Shown here: in pieces, positions 25,881 through 34,343 of the stretch
How positions within the stretch are numbered: the first letter of the stretch is position 1
Layout: each line of letters opens with the position of its first letter
Assembly (NCBI GenBank): GCA_902537555.1
Contig: CACBBR010000011.1
Coordinates: 1 to 37,397, forward strand
Length of the DNA: 37,397 nucleotides
Direction: 5' to 3'
Source of the DNA: an uncultured Pelagibacteraceae bacterium
GTDB lineage: Bacteria; Pseudomonadota; Alphaproteobacteria; Pelagibacterales; Pelagibacteraceae
Made by a program: the position numbers and the translations under genes
The notes under the pieces: model-generated
Told to the model about the DNA's origin: nothing
Databases searched by the model: none
The model's input: the letters and a program-made list of their open reading frames with translations, nothing else

Positions 25881-26884
25881 TCCTCAGTATTTTTATCTGA
25901 ATATGCCTTAACAATTTTTGAAACGAGTGGATGTCTAACTACGTCTTTATGATCAAAATCAACGACTGAAATTTCATTTAGATGTCCCAGTAATTTTTTT
26001 GATCTGTTTAATCCTGAAAGTGATTTATTGGGTAAATCTATTTGTGAGGGGTCCCCATTAATTACTATCTTGGAATTCTCTCCTATTCTAGTTAAAAACA
26101 TTTTTATTTGGGTATCTGTAGCATTTTGTGCCTCATCAAGAATTGCAAATGAGTTTTTTAAAGTTCTACCTCTCATGAAGGCTAAAGGAGCTATTTCAAT
26201 ATCACCAACTTCAATTTTTTTTTGTATTTTTTCAAAATCTAATAGATCGTATAAAGAGTCGTACAATGGTCTTAGGTATGGATCTACTTTTTCTCTCATA
26301 TCACCAGGTAAAAATCCAAGTCTTTCGCCTGCTTCAACAGCAGGTCTAGATAAAATGATTCTCTCGATTTTTTTTTCTAACAGCATTGTTAATGCTACAG
26401 CAACAGCTAAAAAAGTTTTACCTGTTCCAGCTGGTCCAGCTGAAATAATTATGTCTGACTCTTTTAATGCTCGAACATAGTCCTTCTGTCTTTCTGATCT
26501 TGGGATAACAGATTTTTTTGGAGTCTTTATAATATATTCTATTTTTTTTTCAGAATTATTGTTTTGGTTAATCATAAATTTATTAATTGAAGAAATTATA
26601 TCTTTTTTTTCAATTGTACCATTATTTAAATATTGTTCAGTCAAAAATTGAATAGCATTTTTAACTATATTATTTTTTTCAGGAGTACTTTTTACAAGTA
26701 TAGAATTACCTCTTGAATATAAGCTTGTTTCAGTAATTTTTTCTAATTCCTTTAAATTATTATTAAATTCACCTGTAACACCAAGCAACAATTCATTATT
26801 TTGAAAAATTATACTTAAGGTATTATTTTCTGAATATACATATTTTAATTCAGAAATAATTTTTTTTTTATTTATCTTACTCAA
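25877..26884 (-). CDS. ybeZ: PhoH-family ATPase (YbeZ)
   Basis: A 335-residue P-loop protein. An N-terminal region of about 115 residues resembles the family's KH-like segment; Walker A is GPAGTGKTFLA (about 154-164) and the AILDEAQNATDTQIKMFLTRIG region carries Walker B, followed by GDPSQIDLP. Known in E. coli as the partner of YbeY, which fits the overlap of 4 bases here. The biochemical role (putative RNA helicase/ATPase) is not settled. Confidence 0.94.
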   Translation of the reverse strand: MSKINKKKIISELKYVYSENNTLSIIFQNNELLLGVTGEFNNNLKELEKITETSLYSRGNSILVKSTPEKNNIVKNAIQFLTEQYLNNGTIEKKDIISSINKFMINQNNNSEKKIEYIIKTPKKSVIPRSERQKDYVRALKESDIIISAGPAGTGKTFLAVAVALTMLLEKKIERIILSRPAVEAGERLGFLPGDMREKVDPYLRPLYDSLYDLLDFEKIQKKIEVGDIEIAPLAFMRGRTLKNSFAILDEAQNATDTQIKMFLTRIGENSKIVINGDPSQIDLPNKSLSGLNRSKKLLGHLNEISVVDFDHKDVVRHPLVSKIVKAYSDKNTEE

Positions 26885-26885
26885 T

Positions 26886-28220
26886 TTAAGCTGCTTTCAT
26901 ATTATTTTTGACTGAACCAAATAGAGTATTCTGGTTACTCGTTTGAATTTTTACTTTGATGTTCTTGCCAATTTGGTTATCATTTCCATCAAAGATTACC
27001 GGTGTAATATATTTATTTCTTCCAAAAAATTTATTTTGATTTTCCATTTTATTTTCAACAAGCACATCAATATTTTGATTTTCCATTGATTTATTAATTT
27101 CTATTTGATTGTTAAATAACTTTTCCTGAATTAATTTTAATCTCTTTTTTGCAATATTTTTATCTATCAAATCTAATTTTGATGCAATTGTTCCTGGTCT
27201 TGGGCTGAAAACAAATGAAAATGAATTAATAAATTTTATCTTATTAATTAAGTCAAATGTTTCCTCAAAATCTTTTTGTGTTTCACCTGGATAGCCAACT
27301 ATAAAATCACTTGAAAACTCAATATCTTCATTAATTTTTTTTAATCTTTCATAAATATATAAATAATCATCTACAGTATGCTTTCTATTCATCAATTCTA
27401 ACATCCTATTTGATCCACTTTGAATAGGTAAGTGAACAAATGGCATTAGTTTTTGACTAAAAGAATAACATTCAATTAAGTCTTCAGTCATATCTCTTGG
27501 ATGTGATGTGGTGTATCTTATTCTCTTCAATTCTGAGTATTGATCTAAACAATTAATTATATGAGAAAGTCTAAATTCCTTATTATTGTCCAAATAAGAA
27601 TATGCATTAACATTCTGTCCTAACAATGTTATTTCTTTCACACCATTTTCTATTAGTTGTTCAGCTTCTGCTATAATTTTTTTAAATGGCCTAGAATATT
27701 CAGGTCCCCTTGTGTAAGGTACTACACAAAAATGACAAAATTTATCACAACCCTCTTGGATTGTTAAGAAAGCTGATATTTTGTTATTATTATTTTTTAT
27801 TTGATCAAAATACCCGAATTTTGAAATAGTATCAAATTCCGTTTCCTCTTGTTTTTTGTTAGTTATATGTTCATTTAGTAAGTCATTAACTTTATGATAT
27901 GATTGAGGGCCTAAAATTATATCAATATATGGCTCTCTCTTAAACATTTCCTCATTCTCAGCTTGGGCAACACAGCCAGCAATAACCATTATAGGTTTTT
28001 TTTTATTTTTATATAATTTCTTAACTCTTCCAATTTCATGATAAACTTTTTCTTTTGCTTTATCACGTATGTGACATGTGTTAAGAATATAGCAATCTGC
28101 ATTTGACTGATTTGATGTTTTAATAAAACCTAACTTACTTACAGAGTCATAAATTCTGTTAGAGTCATATTCATTCATTTGGCAACCAAAAGTTTTTATG
28201 AAGATTTTTTTATTTAACAT
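26886..28220 (-). CDS. miaB: tRNA-2-methylthio-N6-dimethylallyladenosine synthase MiaB
   Basis: A 444-residue radical-SAM methylthiotransferase. The N-terminal UPF0004 domain has three cysteines (FGCQMNEYDSN, LNTCHIRDKAKEK, VAGCVAQAE) for one 4Fe-4S cluster; the radical-SAM cluster is CDKFCHFCVVPYTRG; a C-terminal TRAM domain follows. It modifies position 37 of tRNAs reading UNN codons. Located one base upstream of phoH and 28 bases after fur, a conserved alphaproteobacterial order. Confidence 0.96.
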   Translation of the reverse strand: MLNKKIFIKTFGCQMNEYDSNRIYDSVSKLGFIKTSNQSNADCYILNTCHIRDKAKEKVYHEIGRVKKLYKNKKKPIMVIAGCVAQAENEEMFKREPYIDIILGPQSYHKVNDLLNEHITNKKQEETEFDTISKFGYFDQIKNNNNKISAFLTIQEGCDKFCHFCVVPYTRGPEYSRPFKKIIAEAEQLIENGVKEITLLGQNVNAYSYLDNNKEFRLSHIINCLDQYSELKRIRYTTSHPRDMTEDLIECYSFSQKLMPFVHLPIQSGSNRMLELMNRKHTVDDYLYIYERLKKINEDIEFSSDFIVGYPGETQKDFEETFDLINKIKFINSFSFVFSPRPGTIASKLDLIDKNIAKKRLKLIQEKLFNNQIEINKSMENQNIDVLVENKMENQNKFFGRNKYITPVIFDGNDNQIGKNIKVKIQTSNQNTLFGSVKNNMKAA

Positions 28221-28248
28221 TTTTTATTTAAGAAAAATATGAAATTTC

Positions 28249-28677
28249 TCATTTATTTTTTTTAATTCCGTAAAGCTCTAATTTATGATCTACTAATTTA
28301 TATCCATATTTTTCAGCAACTTTTTTTTGTAATTTTTCAATTTCTTCGTCAACAAATTCAATTATTTCTCCGGTCTTTATATCAATAAGATGATCATGAT
28401 GACTCTCTACTAACGCTTCATATCTTGCTTTTCCACCTTTAAAATCATGTTTTGTAAGTATACCTGACTCCTCAAAAAGCTTAACCGTTCTGTAAACAGT
28501 AGCAATGCTTATTTTAGAGTCTATTTCAGAAACCCTTTTGTATAATTCATCAACATCTGGGTGATCTGACTCACCATAAACTTCTTTTGATTCCGACAAA
28601 ACTTTTGCTATTATTTTTCTTTGATCAGTAAGTTTAACTCCTTTTTTCAGACAAATTTGTTCTATTGTTTCAGACAT
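28249..28677 (-). CDS. fur: Fur-family ferric uptake (or manganese uptake, Mur-type) regulator
   Basis: A 142-residue Fur-family protein with the winged-helix region GVKLTDQRKIIAKVL and KISIATVYRTVKLFEESGIL, and the metal site ESHHDHLIDIKTGEIIEF. No CxxC structural-zinc motif is present. Its place directly upstream of miaB is that of fur/mur in Alphaproteobacteria. Whether it senses iron or manganese cannot be read from sequence. It is a distant paralogue of the Irr-like gene at 12110-12538. Confidence 0.9.
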   Translation of the reverse strand: MSETIEQICLKKGVKLTDQRKIIAKVLSESKEVYGESDHPDVDELYKRVSEIDSKISIATVYRTVKLFEESGILTKHDFKGGKARYEALVESHHDHLIDIKTGEIIEFVDEEIEKLQKKVAEKYGYKLVDHKLELYGIKKNK

Positions 28678-28685
28678 TATTTATT

Positions 28686-29063
28686 TTAACTCGAATATAT
28701 AGGTTTTATCAAACCTTTATTTTGCAATTTTTTTTTATCTAATTTTATTAAATTTTTGTAATTTTTATTTGTTAAATTATTAGATTTAAAACCTATTAAA
28801 CTAATATTATTTGCAAAAGATATGGCTTTTGCTATTGATAAGGAAATTCTTAGACTAGTAAATTTACCAGGCCCCAAATTAACAAATATTCTATTAATAT
28901 CGCTTATTTTTATTTTTATTTTCTTTAGAAACTTTAATAGTAGTTCCATAAAATTATCAAAGTTTTCTCTACTGTTTATATGACTCGTAGTATATGATTG
29001 TTCATCAGTGATGATCTCAAAAACAATTTTTTCATTAGCAGCATCAATAATTAAATTTATCAT
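28686..29063 (-). CDS. tsaB: TsaB-like tRNA threonylcarbamoyladenosine protein, short form
   Basis: A 125-residue protein matching only the first lobe of TsaB (usually about 220-230 residues). It begins MINLIIDAANEKIVFEI and contains VNLGPGKFTSLRISLSIAKAISFANNISLIGFKS, which aligns with the canonical GPGSFTGLRIG segment. The second lobe is absent and there is no room for it: fur begins 8 bases later. TsaB partners TsaD in t6A37 formation and works mainly by its N-terminal interface, so a short form may still function. rimI, often next to it, is absent. Its 5' end overlaps the divergent deacetylase by 53 bases. Confidence 0.7.
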   Translation of the reverse strand: MINLIIDAANEKIVFEIITDEQSYTTSHINSRENFDNFMELLLKFLKKIKIKISDINRIFVNLGPGKFTSLRISLSIAKAISFANNISLIGFKSNNLTNKNYKNLIKLDKKKLQNKGLIKPIYSS

Positions 29064-30063
29064 ATTTTATTTATTTTTTTTAAATGCTTCCGCAGAAAGT
29101 GTAAACAAAAAATATGAACCTGATGAAAAAGGAATATTAGCCCTTATGTATCATAGATTTGAGGAAAATAAATATCCCTCAACTAATATAAAAATTGATA
29201 TATTTCAAAATCATATAGATATTATAAAGAAAAATAACTTATCTTTTTTAGATCCAAATAATTTTGAATTTGAATTTAATAATGTAAGTAGTGAGAAAAA
29301 AATTTTACTCACAATTGATGATGCCTTTTCTTCTTTTTATTCAAATGCATGGCCTATTTTAAAAAAAAACAAAATTCCTTTTATTTTATTTGTTTCAACA
29401 GAAACTGTGGGTAAAAACGGGTATATGAGTTGGGAAGAAATAATTGAAATATCAAAAGAGGATTATGTATTTGTAGGAAATCATTCTCACTCTCATGAAT
29501 ATCTAATAAAATATAAATTTGAAGATTTTAAGAAAGACATTAATAGATCAATTAAGATATTTGAAAAAAAACTCAATTATAATCCTAAATTTTTTTCTTA
29601 TCCATTTGGTGAATATAGTTTAGAACAAAAAAAATTTATTTCTAATAAATTCGATTATGCATTTGGTCAACATTCAGGTGTTATAGATTTGAATAAAGAT
29701 AAATATGAATTACCTAGATTTCCAATTAATGAAAAATACGGAGATTTAGATAGATTTAATTTTTTAATAAATCTTTTACCAATTCAATATAAAGATCTTA
29801 TTCCAGAGGATAAATTTTTATTAGAAACTAATAATCCACCATCACTAATCATAGAGTTTTTTAATGAACAAACGAATATTAGTAAAATTAATTGTTTCTC
29901 AAATGAAGGTGGGGAATGGAAAAATTCAAAATTAAATTATAAAGATAACAAAATTGAGGTTGTCTTTAGTGAAAAATTTTTACCTAGAAGAGGAAGAATT
30001 AATTGTTCCATGCAAGATAATGAAGGATGGAGATGGTTTGGTACTCAATTTACACTTAATTAA
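29011..30063 (+). CDS. Secreted polysaccharide deacetylase (NodB/CE4 fold) with C-terminal extension
   Basis: A 350-residue protein. Signal peptide with AxA-type cleavage after LNASA (about residue 28). NodB-type motifs: YHRFEE near the start, LLTIDDAFSSFY (Asp pair), VGNHSHSH (His metal ligands), and YPFGEYS. Such enzymes remove N- or O-acetyl groups from peptidoglycan or exopolysaccharide in the periplasm. Roughly the last 80 residues (from PPSLIIEFFN) form a separate, probably beta-rich domain I do not recognise, ending GWRWFGTQFTLN. The only conventional starts (GTG 29008, ATG 29011) lie inside the divergent tsaB gene. Convergent with the glucosaminidase gene, stops overlapping by 4 bases. 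Confidence 0.8.
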   Translation: MISKTIFSLAASIIKFIIFYLFFLNASAESVNKKYEPDEKGILALMYHRFEENKYPSTNIKIDIFQNHIDIIKKNNLSFLDPNNFEFEFNNVSSEKKILLTIDDAFSSFYSNAWPILKKNKIPFILFVSTETVGKNGYMSWEEIIEISKEDYVFVGNHSHSHEYLIKYKFEDFKKDINRSIKIFEKKLNYNPKFFSYPFGEYSLEQKKFISNKFDYAFGQHSGVIDLNKDKYELPRFPINEKYGDLDRFNFLINLLPIQYKDLIPEDKFLLETNNPPSLIIEFFNEQTNISKINCFSNEGGEWKNSKLNYKDNKIEVVFSEKFLPRRGRINCSMQDNEGWRWFGTQFTLN

Positions 30064-31139
30064 ATCAAATTTTTCATTTTTAAACTTGTAGGTAAAATTT
30101 CGACATCATCAAAATCAGTTAAATTATTTTGAGTGATTATTTTTTTTAGAACTTCTGTATACTCTTTGCCAGTTTCTGCGTATTTTTCCAAATAATTTAC
30201 AAGTTTAAGACTATTTAATTTTTCATCATTGTCTCTTTGAATTGCACGTTCAATTCTAAAATCTTTATAACTTGAGTGTGTATTAAGATTTCTTTGATAA
30301 GCTCTTACTGAAGCTTTAAGGATTTTAAATTTTGCAACTTTATGTTTTTTGTCTTTTTCAAGATCTAAAGGCTTTATACCTTCTCCAGACCATGTCCATT
30401 GTCCAAATAATGCATTACCTTCTTGTGCAAATCTTGAACTTCCCCATCCTGTTTCTTTAGCTGCCTGGGCTATTGCTAATGAGACTGGTATTTCATCCAA
30501 TCTTATTTTAAGTTTTGAAAGGTCTTTATTTTTTACTCCGTATTGTTTGAATTTTAGATCAAGCCACGCTTTATCACGTTCAGTTGTATTATTTTTGTTT
30601 AAAATTTGAAAAAGCTTTTTACGATCAAATCTTATTTTTAGATTTTCTTCAATAATAAGCGGTAAAACAATTTGGATAAATAATTTTTTTCTTTTTTTAG
30701 GACTTTCAATATTTTTTAGTTCTTTTGGAAGTCTTGTTAGCTGGTTTCCAGCATTCACTAATTTAGTTTTTTTTACTTTTTCAAGATTGTATCCATTGTC
30801 TCTAAATAACTCTTCAATAGTTGAGGCACTTAACCTTTGAGGGTCTTTATTCTCTTCACCTTTTCCAAAGACATCAATATCCTCGAATATATTCCAAGAA
30901 AATCTATCCTTTGTTGAATTATTAATAAGTTTATTTTTTTTATTCTCTGCATCAAGTATTTCCTCAAAACTTTGTTTAGAGGTATTAATTACAATTTCAT
31001 TAGATTTAAAATTATTTTTTATAATACTGATTGTGTTAGGTAGAATCGAAAAAACTGAGATTAATATTAAACTTAAAAAAAATGTTTTTAAAAAACTTTG
31101 ATTACTATCACTTTTTTTTCTAAAATTTTTTTTTCTCAT
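30060..31139 (-). CDS. Membrane-anchored Bax-like glucosaminidase-domain protein
   Basis: A 359-residue protein. A basic N-terminus (MRKKNFRKKSD) precedes one membrane helix (about 19-37, FFLSLILISVFSILPNTI), placing the rest in the periplasm. The C-terminal half has a glucosaminidase/lysozyme-like segment IPVSLAIAQAAKETGWGSSRFAQEGNALFGQWTWS, with the probable catalytic Glu in AKETGWG, close to E. coli Bax. Likely a peptidoglycan hydrolase. Convergent with the deacetylase; lies 38 bases after the NifU-like gene on the same strand. Confidence 0.8.
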   Translation of the reverse strand: MRKKNFRKKSDSNQSFLKTFFLSLILISVFSILPNTISIIKNNFKSNEIVINTSKQSFEEILDAENKKNKLINNSTKDRFSWNIFEDIDVFGKGEENKDPQRLSASTIEELFRDNGYNLEKVKKTKLVNAGNQLTRLPKELKNIESPKKRKKLFIQIVLPLIIEENLKIRFDRKKLFQILNKNNTTERDKAWLDLKFKQYGVKNKDLSKLKIRLDEIPVSLAIAQAAKETGWGSSRFAQEGNALFGQWTWSGEGIKPLDLEKDKKHKVAKFKILKASVRAYQRNLNTHSSYKDFRIERAIQRDNDEKLNSLKLVNYLEKYAETGKEYTEVLKKIITQNNLTDFDDVEILPTSLKMKNLI

Positions 31140-31177
31140 TTATTATTATTGATTCTTTATAATTGATTGTAATAAAA

Positions 31178-31720
31178 TTATACAGCTAAAACTTCTTTAA
31201 CTTCAGGAATATAATGACAAAGTAAATTTTGTACTCCTTGTTTTAAAGTTAAAGTTGAAGATGGACATCCTGAACAACTACCTTTTAACATAACTGTAAC
31301 TTTTCCATCTTTAAATTCTTTAAAAGTTATATCCCCTCCATCTCTTGCAACTGCAGGTCTAATTTTGGTTTCTAAAATTTTGATTATTTTAGTCTCAATT
31401 TCTCCATAATCTTTCTGATCATCTAATGTTGACTCTTTATTAATTATAAACTCATTGCCTTCCTCATAGTATTCGTTTAGAAGTGAAATCACAATATGCT
31501 TAATATTTTCCCATTTCTCATCCTGAGACTTATTAATAGATAAAAAATCTTCACTTAAAAAAATTCCTGTAACACCCCTAATTGTTAAAATGTTTTTTAA
31601 TAAAGGAATATTGGTCTGCTTCTCATTTAAAAATTCATGTGGACCATCATTTGATACACTTTTTCCAATAATAAATTTTAGAGAATTTGGATTTGGCGTT
31701 TCTTGTGTTTGAATAAACAT
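31178..31720 (-). CDS. NifU-like iron-sulfur cluster scaffold (Nfu type)
   Basis: A 180-residue protein with the N-terminal Nfu domain (MFIQTQETPNPNSLKFIIGKSV...VTGIFLSEDFLSI, about 1-90) and a C-terminal NifU domain with the cluster-binding CSGC in MLKGSCSGCPSSTLTLKQG. This two-domain form resembles mitochondrial NFU1 and alphaproteobacterial homologues that deliver 4Fe-4S clusters to enzymes such as lipoyl synthase or aconitase. It follows trpS after 39 bases. Confidence 0.93.
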   Translation of the reverse strand: MFIQTQETPNPNSLKFIIGKSVSNDGPHEFLNEKQTNIPLLKNILTIRGVTGIFLSEDFLSINKSQDEKWENIKHIVISLLNEYYEEGNEFIINKESTLDDQKDYGEIETKIIKILETKIRPAVARDGGDITFKEFKDGKVTVMLKGSCSGCPSSTLTLKQGVQNLLCHYIPEVKEVLAV

Positions 31721-31759
31721 ATTTCTTATATAACTATTAATTTTAAAATTTAAAGATTT

Positions 31760-32761
31760 TTAAAAACCTATAATTTTCTTCATTTCTTCTATTTTTTTTC
31801 CTGCAATTTGTTCTGCTTTATCCGCTCCATCTGAAAGAATCTTATCTAAATATTGTTTATCATTAATTAATTTTTTTATCTCGTCAGAGATTGGGTAAAT
31901 TTTATTTGATAAAATTTCAGCTAATTGATTTTTTAATTCTGAAAAATTTTTACCACCAAACTGATCTAATGTCTTTTCCAAAGTTTGATCTGAAATACTA
32001 GAATAAATTCCTAAAAGATTTTCAGCCTCAGGTCTATCCTTTAATTTTTGTTCCTCATTGGGAATTGAAAAAGAGTCCGTCTTGGCTCTTTTAATTTTAT
32101 TAACAATTTCATCTTTTGTATCTGTTAAATTAATCCTACTAAGATCTGATGGATCTGATTTACTCATTTTTTTTAAACCATCTTTTAAACTCATTATTCT
32201 TGAAAAATTTTTCTTTATCAATGGCTCTGGGGCTTTTAAAAAGTTTTCACAATTAAAATCTTTGTTGAATTTTTGAGCAATATCCCTTGTTAATTCTAAA
32301 TGCTGTTTCTGATCTTCTCCAACTGGGACATGCGTAGCATCATAAAGTAATATATCACTAGCCATTAAAATAGGATAAATATAAAGCCCGACAGATGCCT
32401 TTTCCTTATCTTTACCAGCTTTTTCTTTAAATTGTGTCATTCTGTTTAACCATCCCATCGGAGCCATACAACTTAACATCCAAGAACCTTCAGCATGTGC
32501 GTGAACTTTCGATTGGTTAAAAATAATACTTTTACTTGGATCAATGCCACTAGCAATAAAAGTTGCAGCAGTTTCAAGAATATTATTCTTTAATTCATCT
32601 TTATCCTGCCTAACGGTTATTGCATGTAAATCTACAACACAAAATATACACTCATTTTGTTCATCATTATTTAATTCAACAAAATTTTTAATAGCGCCAA
32701 GATAGTTACCTAAATGAAGATTACCTGTAGGTTGAACACCAGAAAAAATTTTTTTAGACAT
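31760..32761 (-). CDS. trpS: Tryptophanyl-tRNA synthetase
   Basis: A 333-residue class I synthetase. It starts KKIFSGVQPTGNLHLGNYLGAIKN, containing the HIGH-type motif (GNLHLGN), has GEDQKQHLELTRDIAQKFN and the KMSKS motif (LKKMSKSDPSD). It charges tRNA-Trp. It lies 3 bases after murJ on the minus strand, a linkage seen in other Alphaproteobacteria. Confidence 0.96.
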   Translation of the reverse strand: MSKKIFSGVQPTGNLHLGNYLGAIKNFVELNNDEQNECIFCVVDLHAITVRQDKDELKNNILETAATFIASGIDPSKSIIFNQSKVHAHAEGSWMLSCMAPMGWLNRMTQFKEKAGKDKEKASVGLYIYPILMASDILLYDATHVPVGEDQKQHLELTRDIAQKFNKDFNCENFLKAPEPLIKKNFSRIMSLKDGLKKMSKSDPSDLSRINLTDTKDEIVNKIKRAKTDSFSIPNEEQKLKDRPEAENLLGIYSSISDQTLEKTLDQFGGKNFSELKNQLAEILSNKIYPISDEIKKLINDKQYLDKILSDGADKAEQIAGKKIEEMKKIIGF

Positions 32762-32764
32762 CTA

Positions 32765-34294
32765 TTAATACTTTAAATTAATATCTGAAATTTTAAAGGC
32801 TTTTATGATAATTGAAAGCCCAATGTATGAAATGAAAGTTAACAAAACAATTAAAATAATAAAAATAAATTTATAATTATTTGTATACTCTATTGAACTA
32901 GCTAAAAAATTTATCAAAAAATAAAATATAAAAATTGATATAATATTTGAGATAATAATTTTTGTTGTTTGAATTAAAAAATTAGATCTAAATCTAAAAT
33001 AATTTTTATTTATTACAAAAATTAATAGAATAATTCCATTAAACCATGAAGAAATTGTTGTTGCGATTGGTATAATGATGAAACCAACTTGAGAAAAAAA
33101 CGTTAAACTTATAATTATATTTAAAATTACAGAAATTAATGAATATTTAAATGGTGTTTTAGTGTCATTTCTAGCAAATAAAAAAGTTGAAAAAATTTTT
33201 ATCAATGAAAATGCAGGCAGTCCAAAAGAAAAATAGAATAAAGCCTTTGCAGAGTTATTAACGCTTACTTGATCAAAAGAACCATATCCAAATAAAGCAG
33301 ATGTTATTTGTTCTGAGCCAACCATGAGTGCCAGCGATGCGGGTAAACTTAAAAACAAACTAAGCTCTAATGCTTTGTTTTGAAGCTCTATAGTTTTTAA
33401 AGAATTATTATTTTTAATATGTCTACTCAAGTTTGGAAGTATTACAGTACCAATAGCAATACCAGCTATTGCTAAATTTATCTGATAAATTCTATCTGCA
33501 TAATATAAATATGAAACTGCACTTGCCTGGAAGGATGCAATAATCGTTCCAACTAAAATATTTATTTGGGTTACACCAGATGAAAAAATACTTGGCAAAA
33601 GTTTAGCAAAAAAGTTCTTAGTTTTTTCATTTATTTTTAAATTAAAATTTATACTTATTACAAAGTATTTTTTGACAAAAAATAATAAAAAAATAAATTG
33701 AAGGGCTCCAGCAAAAGTGACTGTATAAGATAAGTAAAAAACTAAATTTTCATTTAAATTTTCTGCATAAAACAAACAAATTATTAATAATACATTAAGA
33801 ATTATTGGAGCAGCTGCAGTAACAGCAAATTTATTATGAGAATTTAAAATTGCTGAAAAAAAAGATGCAAGACAAATAAAAAATAAAAATGGAAAAGTAA
33901 TTCTGGTTAAACTAATTGCAGTATTTAATTTTTCTGAGTCATTTGAAAATCCTGGGGCAATAATTTTAATAAATGCTGGCATAAATATTTCAATTATTAG
34001 GATTGTGAAAAATAATCCTAATAACAACAAATTAAAAATTGTGTTTGCAAATGAGTTTGCATGTCTTCTTCCTTTTAGAAGTTCTGAAGAATAAGAGGGA
34101 ACAAAAGCTGCATTAAATGTTCCTTCTGAAAATAATCTTCTAAAAGTATTTGGAATTCTAAAAGCTACAAAAAAGGCATCTGCTAAAGGTCCTGATCCGA
34201 GGTATATTGCTATAAAGAAATCTCTTATATATCCAAGAACCCTACTTAATAAAACAAAGAGACTAAATGTGCTTGTTGACTTAATGAGGTTCAT
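32765..34294 (-). CDS. murJ: Lipid II flippase MurJ
   Basis: A 509-residue integral membrane protein with about 14 hydrophobic helices. The conserved start STFSLFVLLSRVLGYIRDFFIAIYLGSGPLADAFFVAFRIPNTFRRLFSEGTFNAAFVPSY is diagnostic of MurJ/MviN. It moves lipid-linked peptidoglycan precursors across the inner membrane. It is first in murJ-trpS-nfu and divergent from the malic enzyme gene with a 49-base gap that must hold both promoters. Confidence 0.95.
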   Translation of the reverse strand: MNLIKSTSTFSLFVLLSRVLGYIRDFFIAIYLGSGPLADAFFVAFRIPNTFRRLFSEGTFNAAFVPSYSSELLKGRRHANSFANTIFNLLLLGLFFTILIIEIFMPAFIKIIAPGFSNDSEKLNTAISLTRITFPFLFFICLASFFSAILNSHNKFAVTAAAPIILNVLLIICLFYAENLNENLVFYLSYTVTFAGALQFIFLLFFVKKYFVISINFNLKINEKTKNFFAKLLPSIFSSGVTQINILVGTIIASFQASAVSYLYYADRIYQINLAIAGIAIGTVILPNLSRHIKNNNSLKTIELQNKALELSLFLSLPASLALMVGSEQITSALFGYGSFDQVSVNNSAKALFYFSFGLPAFSLIKIFSTFLFARNDTKTPFKYSLISVILNIIISLTFFSQVGFIIIPIATTISSWFNGIILLIFVINKNYFRFRSNFLIQTTKIIISNIISIFIFYFLINFLASSIEYTNNYKFIFIILIVLLTFISYIGLSIIIKAFKISDINLKY

Positions 34295-34343
34295 AAATCA
34301 TATTAGTCCTAAATTTACCTTAATTGTATATTTAATTTAACAA

